Program-made: the position numbers and the translations under genes | Notes under the pieces: generated by a model | Database searches by the model: none | Told to the model about the DNA's origin: nothing | The model's input: the letters and a program-made list of their open reading frames with translations, nothing else | In this document: positions 1 through 6,591 of the stretch, piece by piece | Layout: every line of letters starts with the position of its first letter | Position numbering within the stretch: the first letter of the stretch is position 1 | Source of the DNA: Bacteroidales bacterium UBA1722 | GTDB lineage: Bacteria; Bacteroidota; Bacteroidia; Bacteroidales; UBA932 | DNA: 7,426 bases | Assembly: GCA_002317435.1 (NCBI GenBank) | Contig: DCIQ01000084.1 | Coordinates: 1-7,426 of the forward strand | Direction: 5' to 3'

Positions 1-21
1 CGGTCACCAAGAAGATGACCG
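1..21 (-). terminator. Hairpin past the 3' end of the nuclease-fold gene
   Basis: CGGTCA and TGACCG form a perfect 6-bp inverted repeat around a 9-nt loop. The hairpin starts 22 nt beyond the TAG stop (46-44) of the minus-strand gene. Any T-run that would follow it on the minus strand lies outside the window, so an intrinsic terminator is possible but not shown. On the plus strand no T-run follows. Confidence 0.3.
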
Positions 22-43
22 CTTAGCCCAAAAAATATGTTTT

Positions 44-946
44 CTAGTTATCCGTCCTCCTCTTGACATATTGCATATTCTGACTTATCCTGAGCTTGTC
101 GGCACGATAGGGACCCCATACGAGAAATGTCTGGTACATATTGTACCCGAATGAGGAACCTATCCGTTGAATGATCCGCTCTGGAACGTCCTGACATTTC
201 ACCCCACAATATTCCATCGTATAGGGAGTGCTGACCCGCTGCTCCGTACCGCCGAAATCAAAACGCATGGTACAGAAGCCTTCCCAAAATCTCATCAGTT
301 CTTCTTTATAGACATCCGGATCGTTCCTGTCGAATAAGATGGCCACACGTCGGGACTTGTTTCCCTCCTGCAGGTCAAGCACGTCTCTGCATGCGACTGC
401 GGAAGCATATCTTGCGAAATTTCCTTTGTCACTATAATCATGGCTTGTGTTGCCCATGACGAAATACAAATCCGCATTCCTGATTCTGAAATCATTTGCA
501 CTATGACTCCGTGGAAGCTGGGTGATCATCTTCATTTTATATACATCTCTGGTGAACTCCTCATACGGCCATTTCTCCCTGTTGAGAAACAGATGAGTCT
601 TGAATTCCACGAGAGCCAACACTTCAACATAGTCCGTTTTATCCTCATTCATCTTCAAGACAGCCATATCTACGCTGAATCTCTTGGATACCCGCGAGTC
701 CAGATAATCCAACTTATGCATGTCTTCCGCCGAAGGCCATTCACAACTCACGATACACTCTCCCGGGTATCGGCTGTCCAAAGCCTTCTGCAGGCAGAAT
801 GCTATCTTGTCACGTATCTGGCATTCATTATTCTGTTGAAGTGAAATATATGCGAGTTCATCCTTTGAAAACAAGTCTGAAACTCTGCCAAGTAGTTCCT
901 TCAGGTCATACTGGATGGCATTCCTTATTTTTTCACTGCTTTCCAT
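44..946 (-). CDS. Uncharacterised protein with PD-(D/E)XK nuclease-fold motifs
   Basis: I do not recognise a named family. With ATG at 946 the protein has 300 residues and no signal peptide or membrane segment, so it is probably cytoplasmic. The nuclease-fold core is visible in order: a helix NECQIRDKIAFCLQKAL with E41 and R45, then strand RFSVDMAVL with D93, then strand ALVEFKTH with E114 and K116. This E...D...ExK arrangement is the usual active-site set of PD-(D/E)XK nucleases, so metal-dependent DNA cleavage is the natural inference, not a demonstration. The region after about residue 150 shows no motif I know. The frame can be extended to a TTG at 982 (312 residues), but ATG at 946 starts cleanly as MESSEKIRNA. 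It lies about 290 bp from the next gene and looks monocistronic. Sampled stretches are lower in GC than the plus-strand genes, hinting at accessory origin. Confidence 0.75.
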   Translation of the reverse strand: MESSEKIRNAIQYDLKELLGRVSDLFSKDELAYISLQQNNECQIRDKIAFCLQKALDSRYPGECIVSCEWPSAEDMHKLDYLDSRVSKRFSVDMAVLKMNEDKTDYVEVLALVEFKTHLFLNREKWPYEEFTRDVYKMKMITQLPRSHSANDFRIRNADLYFVMGNTSHDYSDKGNFARYASAVACRDVLDLQEGNKSRRVAILFDRNDPDVYKEELMRFWEGFCTMRFDFGGTEQRVSTPYTMEYCGVKCQDVPERIIQRIGSSFGYNMYQTFLVWGPYRADKLRISQNMQYVKRRTDN

Positions 947-1120
947 AGACAAAATATCTTTAATTCCAATAGTTCCTACCAAATCGCATTATTCTCCCCG
1001 CACAGGCGGACAGCTGCCGTAAACAGCACCCCGCCTATATGGAGACATACCTCGTCCGGATATCTCCAAAACACACACGAACCCATCATCCCCGATGGAT
1101 TACGACGAATAAATCATTAT

Positions 1121-1137
1121 GAAGGAACAGTTCCTTC
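1121..1137. other. Perfect hairpin in the 947-1236 spacer
   Basis: GAAGGAAC and GTTCCTTC are exact reverse complements separated by one base; folded as RNA this gives a 7-bp stem with a CAG/CTG triloop. It lies just after a possible -7 box (1151-1158) read on the minus strand, so it could sit at the 5' end of the leader of the nuclease-fold gene. It could equally be a second terminator hairpin for the gene at 1237-3414. The following minus-strand bases (ATAATGATTTATT) are AT-rich but not a T-run. The rest of the 947-1236 spacer holds no gene I can support. Confidence 0.35.
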
Positions 1138-1150
1138 GGTCAATCAAGTG

Positions 1151-1158
1151 CAAATATA
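1151..1158 (-). promoter_or_regulatory. Possible Bacteroidetes -7 box
   Basis: On the minus strand this reads TATATTTG, an exact match to the Bacteroidetes -7 consensus TAnnTTTG. The bases 19 nt upstream (GTGG) do not match the TTTG expected at -33; a TTTG exists only at 13-nt spacing. If used, it would give the nuclease-fold gene an untranslated leader of roughly 200 nt. The match is short and the region is AT-rich, so it may be chance. Confidence 0.25.
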
Positions 1159-1171
1159 AACAAATGTTTCC

Positions 1172-1194
1172 CAAATGCCACTGATGTGCATTTG
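1172..1194 (-). terminator. Hairpin 43 nt past the glycosidase-like gene
   Basis: CAAATGC and GCATTTG form a perfect 7-bp stem with a 9-nt loop, beginning 43 nt beyond the TAG stop (1239-1237) of the minus-strand gene. No pure T-run follows, but the next minus-strand bases include CATTTGTTTATATTTG, which is T-rich. The position fits the end of the acyltransferase-glycosidase transcript. Sequence alone does not prove termination. Confidence 0.4.
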
Positions 1195-1236
1195 AATTTC
1201 CGCAGATATCTGCATATAAAAGAAATCGTGTTGTCA

Positions 1237-3414
1237 CTACCAACGGATATCCACAGGGACACCGTCGGGCCGGTTTTCGAATTTGAGCAGGCAGGTGCGG
1301 CTGAGGGCATCCCACGTGAAAACGGCTTCCTCTCCGGCGACAGACACTTCTTTCGGCTCGGCAGGAAGCAGCACACGCATCACACAGGAGGTATTCACAG
1401 GACCCTTGCCGGTGAAAGAATAGGAACATCTGCCTGCGGACTCATCGAAGATGCGGCAGGCGGAAGCCAGTACCTGCGGACGCTTCGGGTCCGGAACTCT
1501 GGAGACATCCACCATAAAGGACTGACAGCCGGGGAGGACTTCCTTACTGGTCACCACGGGCAGTTCAGAATCATACAAATCTATGAAGACACCATCCTCG
1601 ACATACGCCTCATCGCTTACACTCTCGTCCATCACGGCCACGAGATCATAAATGCCCCTTTCGAGACTCAGATAATTCTTGAAGAGAAGTTCCTCTCCAC
1701 CTGAAGCCCCACGATACAAATCACTCACGGAAGATACCAGAGGGGCATCTCCCCCCTCCTGAAGAACGAACTCCTTCGGATCATGACGCATAATCCTCAC
1801 TGTCCCCTCGCCGCACGGATAAACACCATCCGCAGCCCCTTCCGGAATACCCAGCAGAGAAAACAAATGATCTGACGGAGCGCGATAAGAATTATCCCCC
1901 GTATTCCACCACTCCGAAACAGACTGGAACGGGTCCTCATCACGGCCACTGTACACCAGCGTACCGCCATCACGAACCCACTGCGCCAGATATTCATGCG
2001 CCTCGGGCTCCAGAGGCTTCATGTTCGCATAACTCATCAGCAGAATCCGTGTGGAAGAAAGAGTCTGAGGATACTGCAGATTCTCTATATGAGCTATCTG
2101 CACGGGAACCCCCCGCTTGAGAAAAGGAAAGGCCAGACCGAAGAAATCGGAAAACTGCGGGTCATCATACCCCTCGTGGACAGGGAAACGCTGGAACATC
2201 ATGGAATTGGCCATCAGCACACTGATACCCTGCGACCCTGAAAGAACATTGTCCGACAGAGGCATGGTATTGAGAGTATTGATCATTACCTGCATTCTGG
2301 TGGCGAAATCACGGGGAACAGGCTGCAGAACCGTATCCGCAGGATGCATCCTGTACTTCCCTTTATAAATCCTCTCCGGCCAAGGCATAACCTCATAATC
2401 CGCTATGTCGGGATAAAGCAGCTGTGCCGTGAACGTCGCCTCATAATTACGCTTATAGTCATCCCAGTCCCGAACGGCATCCTCTATGGGATCGGTAAGG
2501 AAATACATCTTCCGACCGGTAGGGGCAGTCATCGATTTCATACACCCGTACTCCAGATATGCCGTCTCGAAAACACGCTCTCCCCGCACACCGTCATAAT
2601 AATTCTGAACACGCGACGTACCGGTCCATACCTGGGCGATATAACCGTCCACACAGGGGAGAGATGCCAGACTCGCCTCAGGACTGACTATCTGCCACAT
2701 CGAATAATTCACCAGAGAATGGGTAGGCACGTAACACTTCACATCCAGCCCCTTCGAGGCGCCATATTCCTTCGCGAAAGAGAATACGGCCTCCAACGCC
2801 CTGTAATAAAGGTGATACTTCAGCTTACCTGACATATATGTATACTGAGGAGACTCATGCTGCGGATGCCACTCTTCCCCGTAATACTCCTTCCACTCCC
2901 TCTTGAACGACTCGCTGTATCCCCCGTCAGCCCAGAATTCCGGCTCCTCCATAAAAATCTCAGTTATGCCGGCATCGATGACCGGCTTGATCACCTTCTC
3001 TTTATAATACTCGATAAAACCAAGCGAAGGAACCAGATAAGGAGTGGTCCTGCCGTGCCAGATGGTATCCCCGGCAGCCCTCACCTGACCCTCGTCCAGA
3101 TGATTCTCACCATCCCATCCGCCATAGAAATAATCCTGAAAACCACCCCAGGCGATACCGGCCATAAACTGCACATAATAACCGTGAGACCTCCAGGTCT
3201 CCACCCTCTGTTCGAGAGCGGTACCTCGGACAGAGTCACCCCCCGCGCCGTACACCAGCACCGCATCGGTATGATTATCCACCTCAGCACTCCATGGGGC
3301 ACCTGTCTGGAATGTGGTTTTCACTCCGTCACCGGATGATACGGGCTGCACACCGCCCGCGCCTGCACAAGCGAAAAAGGCAGGCAGGAAAAAATAAACG
3401 AAATATCTTTTCAC
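1237..3414 (-). CDS. Secreted or lipoprotein glycoside-hydrolase-like protein
   Basis: This 725-residue protein begins MKRYFVYFFLPAFFACAGAGG, a signal peptide ending in a loose lipobox (FFA-C16), so it is probably anchored in an envelope membrane facing periplasm or outside. Residues about 45-350 look like a TIM barrel of GH-A type: VLVYGAGGD, YYVQFMAGIAWGG, then AGITEIFMEEPEFW with E156, E157 and E159 where a catalytic acid is expected, and YEVMPWPERIY near 340-350. Residues about 395-495 (GISVLMANSMM, VPVQIAHIENL, ILLMSYANMKPL, YLAQWVRDGGTLVYSG) resemble the glutamine-amidotransferase-like domain B of GH42 beta-galactosidases. The remainder looks like beta-sandwich. No family can be assigned with confidence, and the substrate is unknown. 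The start is GTG at 3414, supported by the signal peptide and a TGAGG element overlapping the upstream stop. Four bases separate it from the acyltransferase gene, implying one operon. Confidence 0.8.
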   Translation of the reverse strand: MKRYFVYFFLPAFFACAGAGGVQPVSSGDGVKTTFQTGAPWSAEVDNHTDAVLVYGAGGDSVRGTALEQRVETWRSHGYYVQFMAGIAWGGFQDYFYGGWDGENHLDEGQVRAAGDTIWHGRTTPYLVPSLGFIEYYKEKVIKPVIDAGITEIFMEEPEFWADGGYSESFKREWKEYYGEEWHPQHESPQYTYMSGKLKYHLYYRALEAVFSFAKEYGASKGLDVKCYVPTHSLVNYSMWQIVSPEASLASLPCVDGYIAQVWTGTSRVQNYYDGVRGERVFETAYLEYGCMKSMTAPTGRKMYFLTDPIEDAVRDWDDYKRNYEATFTAQLLYPDIADYEVMPWPERIYKGKYRMHPADTVLQPVPRDFATRMQVMINTLNTMPLSDNVLSGSQGISVLMANSMMFQRFPVHEGYDDPQFSDFFGLAFPFLKRGVPVQIAHIENLQYPQTLSSTRILLMSYANMKPLEPEAHEYLAQWVRDGGTLVYSGRDEDPFQSVSEWWNTGDNSYRAPSDHLFSLLGIPEGAADGVYPCGEGTVRIMRHDPKEFVLQEGGDAPLVSSVSDLYRGASGGEELLFKNYLSLERGIYDLVAVMDESVSDEAYVEDGVFIDLYDSELPVVTSKEVLPGCQSFMVDVSRVPDPKRPQVLASACRIFDESAGRCSYSFTGKGPVNTSCVMRVLLPAEPKEVSVAGEEAVFTWDALSRTCLLKFENRPDGVPVDIRW

Positions 3415-3421
3415 GACCTCA
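3412..3421 (-). promoter_or_regulatory. Stop/RBS/GTG coupling junction
   Basis: On the minus strand the junction reads TGAGGTCGTG. The TGA stop of the acyltransferase gene supplies part of a TGAGG Shine-Dalgarno-like element, placed directly before the GTG start of the glycosidase-like gene. This arrangement suggests translational coupling and co-expression of the two proteins. The spacing from GAGG to GTG is short, so initiation probably depends on ribosomes arriving from upstream. Confidence 0.5.
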
Positions 3422-4513
3422 GACTTTCAGGAAAACGTTCTTCTTATAAAGGAAATACAGCATCAGCCATTCGACAGCCAGAACTCCCGCATACATGATA
3501 AGCGAATACCAGGGAGTTCCTTCGAAAAATCCGGCCGCACCCCCGAGGAAGAATTCAGCTATCTTCCAGAAAGGGATTATGGCGGTGGCCATATAGATGG
3601 TGATGGAATTCATGCCGATTACCCTGAAAGGGAAAGTCCATTTCCTCCATCCGCGGACATCTATCAGATAATAGAAAATCGAGAACCAGAACAGGGAATA
3701 TGATGCTGCGGCACATACGAAAGAACTGGTCCAAAGGGCCTTGTTCACAGGGAACAGAGGATTCCATACGATGGCTGTCATACATAGCGCCAATGAGGCG
3801 AGGAACATATACAGGGACTTCTTCCCGCCGGAAACCTTCTCCTGGGGAAGACGGATGAATTTACCGGTAAGCATACCCAGCAGTGCCGTAACGATGGCGG
3901 GAAGAGTGCTCAGCAGCCCTTCAGGATCGAAGGTCCCTCTATGGAGACGGCCGGGAGTAATGGCCGTATCGATGACTCCCACCAGATTATGTTCGAACGA
4001 GAAAGGATCCGCCACATCAGGTATCAGCCAGAGTATCAGCCAGTATCCCACCAATATCACGACAGAGGCGACAACCAGCCAAACGGTTTTCATATTCATA
4101 TAGAGCACGGCAGCCAAAGCCCAGGCCAGACCGATACGTCCCAGAACGCTGCATACCCTCACATCGTGCAGTCGGAACGCTCCGTTATAAATCATTCCGA
4201 GAAGTATCAGGAAGAGGGCACGTCTGAAGATTTTCATATAAATGGCACCACGGCTCATCCCCCGGGCGGTCTGCGCCGAGAAGGAGAAAGGAAAGGTAAT
4301 GCCGGCGATAAACAGGAACAGCGGAAATATGGTGTCATACACCTTGAAACCGTCCCATTCGGCATGGTGCATCTGGCCGGAAAGCCATCCCATCACCGCA
4401 CTGTCGGGGAAAAAGGCGCAGAGGGCGATGATAATCCCCTGAAGCCCCGTAATCAACAACATATCACACCCGCGGAGGGTGTCAACAGAATAAAGTCTTT
4501 GTGAATTGGCCAT
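3419..4513 (-). CDS. DUF5009/NagX-type membrane acyltransferase (HGSNAT-like)
   Basis: A 364-residue polytopic inner-membrane protein with about ten hydrophobic segments (for example near 17-35, 60-78, 98-115, 124-140, 143-165, 203-220, 235-253, 265-284, 298-316 and 335-357). It begins RLYSVDTLRGCDMLLI, typical of the family. HHAEWDGFKVYDTIFPLFLFIAG (split by the first membrane turn) matches the human HGSNAT segment around its active-site histidine (HASWNGL...DLVFPWF), so H50 is the likely acetyl-accepting residue. FDPEGLLSTLPAI, NKALWTSSFV and GMNSITIY are further family hallmarks. HGSNAT relatives transfer acetyl groups from cytoplasmic acetyl-CoA across the membrane to amino sugars; the substrate here is not shown. 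ATG at 4513 is the first in-frame start after the promoter candidate. It is the first gene of the operon, with the glycosidase-like lipoprotein 4 nt downstream. Confidence 0.88.
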   Translation of the reverse strand: MANSQRLYSVDTLRGCDMLLITGLQGIIIALCAFFPDSAVMGWLSGQMHHAEWDGFKVYDTIFPLFLFIAGITFPFSFSAQTARGMSRGAIYMKIFRRALFLILLGMIYNGAFRLHDVRVCSVLGRIGLAWALAAVLYMNMKTVWLVVASVVILVGYWLILWLIPDVADPFSFEHNLVGVIDTAITPGRLHRGTFDPEGLLSTLPAIVTALLGMLTGKFIRLPQEKVSGGKKSLYMFLASLALCMTAIVWNPLFPVNKALWTSSFVCAAASYSLFWFSIFYYLIDVRGWRKWTFPFRVIGMNSITIYMATAIIPFWKIAEFFLGGAAGFFEGTPWYSLIMYAGVLAVEWLMLYFLYKKNVFLKV

Positions 4514-4532
4514 CGTTATGATTATTTTTGTG

Positions 4533-4563
4533 TAAAGTTACTTCATAATCCCGTACTTTCTAA
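4533..4563 (-). promoter_or_regulatory. Candidate promoter of the acyltransferase operon
   Basis: On the minus strand TTAG (4563-4560) and TAACTTTA (4540-4533) are separated by 19 nt, close to the Bacteroidetes promoter pattern TTTG-N19-TAnnTTTG with one mismatch in each box. The expected transcription start, near 4526, leaves a short A-rich leader before ATG at 4513. Placement just upstream of the first gene of the operon supports the call. Confidence 0.45.
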
Positions 4564-4654
4564 AAATAACTTGATAAGAAACTGTTTTTGAAGACGAAGT
4601 CCGCAGGTGGCGAGCGACTGATGAAAAAGAAATATGGAAACAACAGACACATAC

Positions 4655-4684
4655 CGGTCAGCAGGCGGACCACAATCCTGACCG
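4655..4684. other. Dyad in the divergent spacer
   Basis: CGGTCAG and CTGACCG form a perfect 7-bp inverted repeat with a 16-nt spacer in the divergent intergenic region (4514-4861). No T-run follows on either strand, so a terminator is unlikely. The position, about 90 bp upstream of the acyltransferase promoter candidate and 180 bp upstream of the heat-shock gene, could suit a regulator site. I see no HrcA CIRCE element in this spacer. Confidence 0.3.
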
Positions 4685-4690
4685 AGTAAT

Positions 4691-4714
4691 GACAAAATGT
4701 CCGCAAATGTCGCA
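4691..4714 (+). repeat. Two 10-bp-spaced AAATGTC repeats
   Basis: AAATGTCCGC (4695-4704) is followed at once by AAATGTCGCA (4705-4714), so AAATGTC recurs exactly one helical turn apart. The first copy also forms the right half of a small dyad, GACA-AAA-TGTC (4691-4701). Same-face repeats upstream of the heat-shock gene could be a regulator binding site. An AT-rich stretch (4714-4742) follows. No exact TAnnTTTG box was found between here and the gene, so the promoter position is unknown. Confidence 0.3.
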
Positions 4715-4847
4715 TAAATCCTTATATATCAGATAATTATATGCCATATTGTCACATACTCCCCATTGGTACACCTTTCGCGATATGTGGAGACGTAACG
4801 CTGAAATGAACAGCGGAAACAAAACGGAAAACGAACAACTGATTTAT

Positions 4848-4852
4848 AGGAG
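4848..4852 (+). promoter_or_regulatory. Ribosome binding site of hsp20
   Basis: AGGAG lies 9 nt before the ATG at 4862, and it is the clearest Shine-Dalgarno sequence in the window. It fixes the start of the heat-shock gene and suggests strong translation, in keeping with an abundant chaperone. Confidence 0.75.
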
Positions 4853-4861
4853 ATTAAAACT

Positions 4862-5299
4862 ATGGCTATCGTAAGAAGAATGAACCAGAACTGGCTTCCC
4901 GACGTTTGGAACCACTTTTTTGATGATGATTTCGGCTTCGGCCGCATGACCGCCGCCCCCACACCCGCCATCAACGTAATAGAAGGCGAGAAAGCATATA
5001 AGGTAGAGATGGCCGCCCCCGGCATGACCAAAGAGGATCTCAAGATACGCATCAACGAAGATGACCAGCTCGTCATCTCGATGGACAAGAAGAACGAGCA
5101 GAAGGAGGAGAAGAAAAACGAGAGATACCTCAGACGCGAATTCACCTACTCCCACTTCCAGCAGGCCTTCACGCTGCCCGACGAAGTGGACAAGGAACGC
5201 ATCGGTGCGAATATGGAAAACGGTGTGCTGACCATCACCCTGCCCAAATATGAGACCGTCCCCGAAGTGAAAAAAGAGAGGATGATAGAAATCAAATAA
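4862..5299 (+). CDS. hsp20: Hsp20/alpha-crystallin family small heat-shock protein
   Basis: A 145-residue cytoplasmic ATP-independent holdase chaperone that binds unfolding proteins and forms oligomers. The alpha-crystallin domain spans about residues 35-130: APAINVIEGEKAYKVEMAAPGM-like opening strands, M55-KEDL, LVISMDKK, the RREF...FTLP segment (92-106) and the family signature ANMENGVLTITLPK (116-129). A short aromatic N-terminal arm precedes it (WLPDVWNHFFDDDFGFG), and the C-terminal tail carries the I-x-I oligomerisation motif (I142-E-I144). Length is normal for the family. The start is supported by AGGAG 9 nt upstream. The ATP-grasp-like gene begins 15 nt after the stop, so the two are probably co-transcribed. 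Heat or stress induction is likely from the family, but no recognised heat-shock element is visible. Confidence 0.95.
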   Translation: MAIVRRMNQNWLPDVWNHFFDDDFGFGRMTAAPTPAINVIEGEKAYKVEMAAPGMTKEDLKIRINEDDQLVISMDKKNEQKEEKKNERYLRREFTYSHFQQAFTLPDEVDKERIGANMENGVLTITLPKYETVPEVKKERMIEIK

Positions 5300-5314
5300 C
5301 GCTTCCCCGCAGTG

Positions 5315-6469
5315 ATGTACATCTTCAACCCCGAGCACGATATCTGTCTGGCGAACGGCGACCCCAACTTCGTCCCGCCCCGGTCGGCTCTGGAATTCGG
5401 AGAAGAGTGCACCGGACTGCCCCGCTGGGTAGCGGAAGCGGAAAGACTGAGGCAGAGTCCTCCTGGGACAGATGCCTCTGAAAAGGAGTTCCACCTCCGG
5501 GAGATAATCCCCTGGGGGTGGAATCCTGTTATCAAACGCCGCCTGCAGAAAGCGGGAGTCCCCGACGATATCCTCCCCGCGGCTGCGGAACTGGAAGCCA
5601 TCCGCACCCTCTCCCACAGGAGAAACGCCATTGACGCGAAGGAATTCATCAAACGGGAGATCGGTTCCGGAATGCTTACCGGAACAGCGATGGAAATGAC
5701 CTCCTGCGAAGAGGCGGCCGCAGCCATAGAGACCCTCTCCAGCACCGTCCTGAAAGCCCCCTGGTCCGGGAGCGGAAAAGGGCTCCGCTGGGTCCGTCGG
5801 GGAGAATTCCACCCCAGCGACCGAGGATGGTGCGAGAGGACCATTGCCCGTCAGGGCAGCATCATCACAGAAAAGAGAGAACGGGTGGTACAGGATTTCG
5901 CGATGCTCTTCCGCATCACCCGGCAGAATGTGCAGTTCGCCGGTTACTCCCTGTTCTTCAGTGAGAACGGAATGTACCGGGCGAACCTCCTCGCATCCGA
6001 TAACAATATTGTTTCGCGCTTGGCGCAATATGTCCCGGCGCAGATTCTCCGGGACGTTCGCATCTCCCTCACACGCTTTCTGACAGAACGGTTCGCAGGG
6101 AAATACGACGGCTTCGTGGGAGCCGACATGTTCATCTGCGAAGGAGAGAAAGCGGGGGAATACCTGCTGAACCCCTGTGTGGAACTGAACGTCAGGATGA
6201 CGATGGGGCTGCTCGCCAGAGCGATATACGACCTGAACGCGACAGTCCCGGAACGTTTCGCCCAAGTATTGGAAGAATGCAGCGGGTGCACGGCCGATTC
6301 CACCCGGACCGGTGCTGACCGAACCGACCTGAAGAAAGGGGAACATCATCTGAAAACCGTCTATTTCCCGCGCAGGGGAGATTTGGCCGCATATATACGT
6401 CAGACAGGAGCGGTCCCTGTACACAGAGTCACTGAAGAAAGCCGTTACGGGGTGGTCATCATTCTCTGA
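5315..6469 (+). CDS. Uncharacterised ATP-grasp-like protein
   Basis: A 384-residue soluble protein without signal peptide or membrane segment. I do not recognise a characterised homologue, though the N-terminus (IFNPEHDICLANGDPNFVPPRS) looks like a strongly conserved signature. ATP-grasp features are visible in order: STVLKAPWSGSGKGLRWV (143-160) with K147 and a glycine-rich loop for ATP phosphates; RVVQDFAMLF (190-199), a hinge-like strand; GFVGADMFIC (267-275) with D271; and YLLNPCVELNVRMTMG (283-298) with E290, N292 and R294, matching the metal-binding ExN(x)R end of ATP-grasp ligases. The reaction would be carboxylate-amine or similar ligation, but the substrate is unknown. Residues about 320-345 look like a variable linker before a short C-terminal domain. 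ATG at 5315 is preferred over an adjacent GTG at 5312. The Shine-Dalgarno is weak, and the 15-nt gap to hsp20 suggests translation within one operon. Confidence 0.7.
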   Translation: MYIFNPEHDICLANGDPNFVPPRSALEFGEECTGLPRWVAEAERLRQSPPGTDASEKEFHLREIIPWGWNPVIKRRLQKAGVPDDILPAAAELEAIRTLSHRRNAIDAKEFIKREIGSGMLTGTAMEMTSCEEAAAAIETLSSTVLKAPWSGSGKGLRWVRRGEFHPSDRGWCERTIARQGSIITEKRERVVQDFAMLFRITRQNVQFAGYSLFFSENGMYRANLLASDNNIVSRLAQYVPAQILRDVRISLTRFLTERFAGKYDGFVGADMFICEGEKAGEYLLNPCVELNVRMTMGLLARAIYDLNATVPERFAQVLEECSGCTADSTRTGADRTDLKKGEHHLKTVYFPRRGDLAAYIRQTGAVPVHRVTEESRYGVVIIL

Positions 6470-6508
6470 ACTGTCCGGATACCGTTCGCGGCACACAGAC
6501 GAATTCAT

Positions 6509-6541
6509 GACTTCAAAAGTCCCGATTCTTGAAAAAATCGG
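6509..6541 (+). terminator. Tandem small hairpins after the ATP-grasp-like gene
   Basis: GACTT/AAGTC (6509-6521, CAA loop) is followed directly by CCGATT/AATCGG (6522-6541, 8-nt loop), 40-70 nt after the stop at 6469. Downstream bases (CTATCTTCACATTTC) are only modestly T-rich. The pair may end the hsp20 operon and separate it from the esterase gene at 6592. The remaining 50 nt before that gene show no convincing promoter or ribosome binding site. Confidence 0.3.
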
Positions 6542-6591
6542 CTATCTTCACATTTCACAAACATACCCTTATTCTGACAAGTAATCTTCGG

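Noticed and set aside
947..982. TTG start at 982 giving 12 extra residues to the nuclease-fold protein
   Set aside because: The ATG at 946 is in frame and a more usual start. The extension adds no motif and neither start has a strong ribosome binding site, so this remains possible but less likely.
976..1089. Minus-strand 37-codon ORF (MMGSCVFWRYPDEV...) in the spacer before the nuclease-fold gene
   Set aside because: No ribosome binding site, no recognisable motif and a length expected by chance. It would only matter if the roughly 200-nt leader is real and carries a leader peptide.
1..4684. Shared CGGTCA...TGACCG arms in the hairpins at 1-21 and 4655-4684
   Set aside because: Only six arm bases are shared; loops and flanks differ, so there is no basis for calling a dispersed repeat family.
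4621..4689. Plus-strand 22-codon ORF (MKKKYGNNRHIPVSRR...) upstream of hsp20
   Set aside because: Basic short peptide without a clear ribosome binding site, overlapping the dyad at 4655-4684. Length and composition are compatible with chance.
4761..4766. CCCCAT resembling the -10 element of an E. coli sigma-32 heat-shock promoter
   Set aside because: No CTTGAAA-like -35 element lies at the right spacing, and Bacteroidetes generally do not use the E. coli type of RpoH promoter.
4844..6508. 554-codon open frame on the minus strand opposite hsp20 and the ATP-grasp-like gene
   Set aside because: The plus-strand frames carry clear Hsp20 and ATP-grasp motifs, while the antisense product is low in recognisable motifs and rich in Gly, Phe and His as expected of a shadow of GC-biased codons. 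It spans two genes and has no plausible domain.
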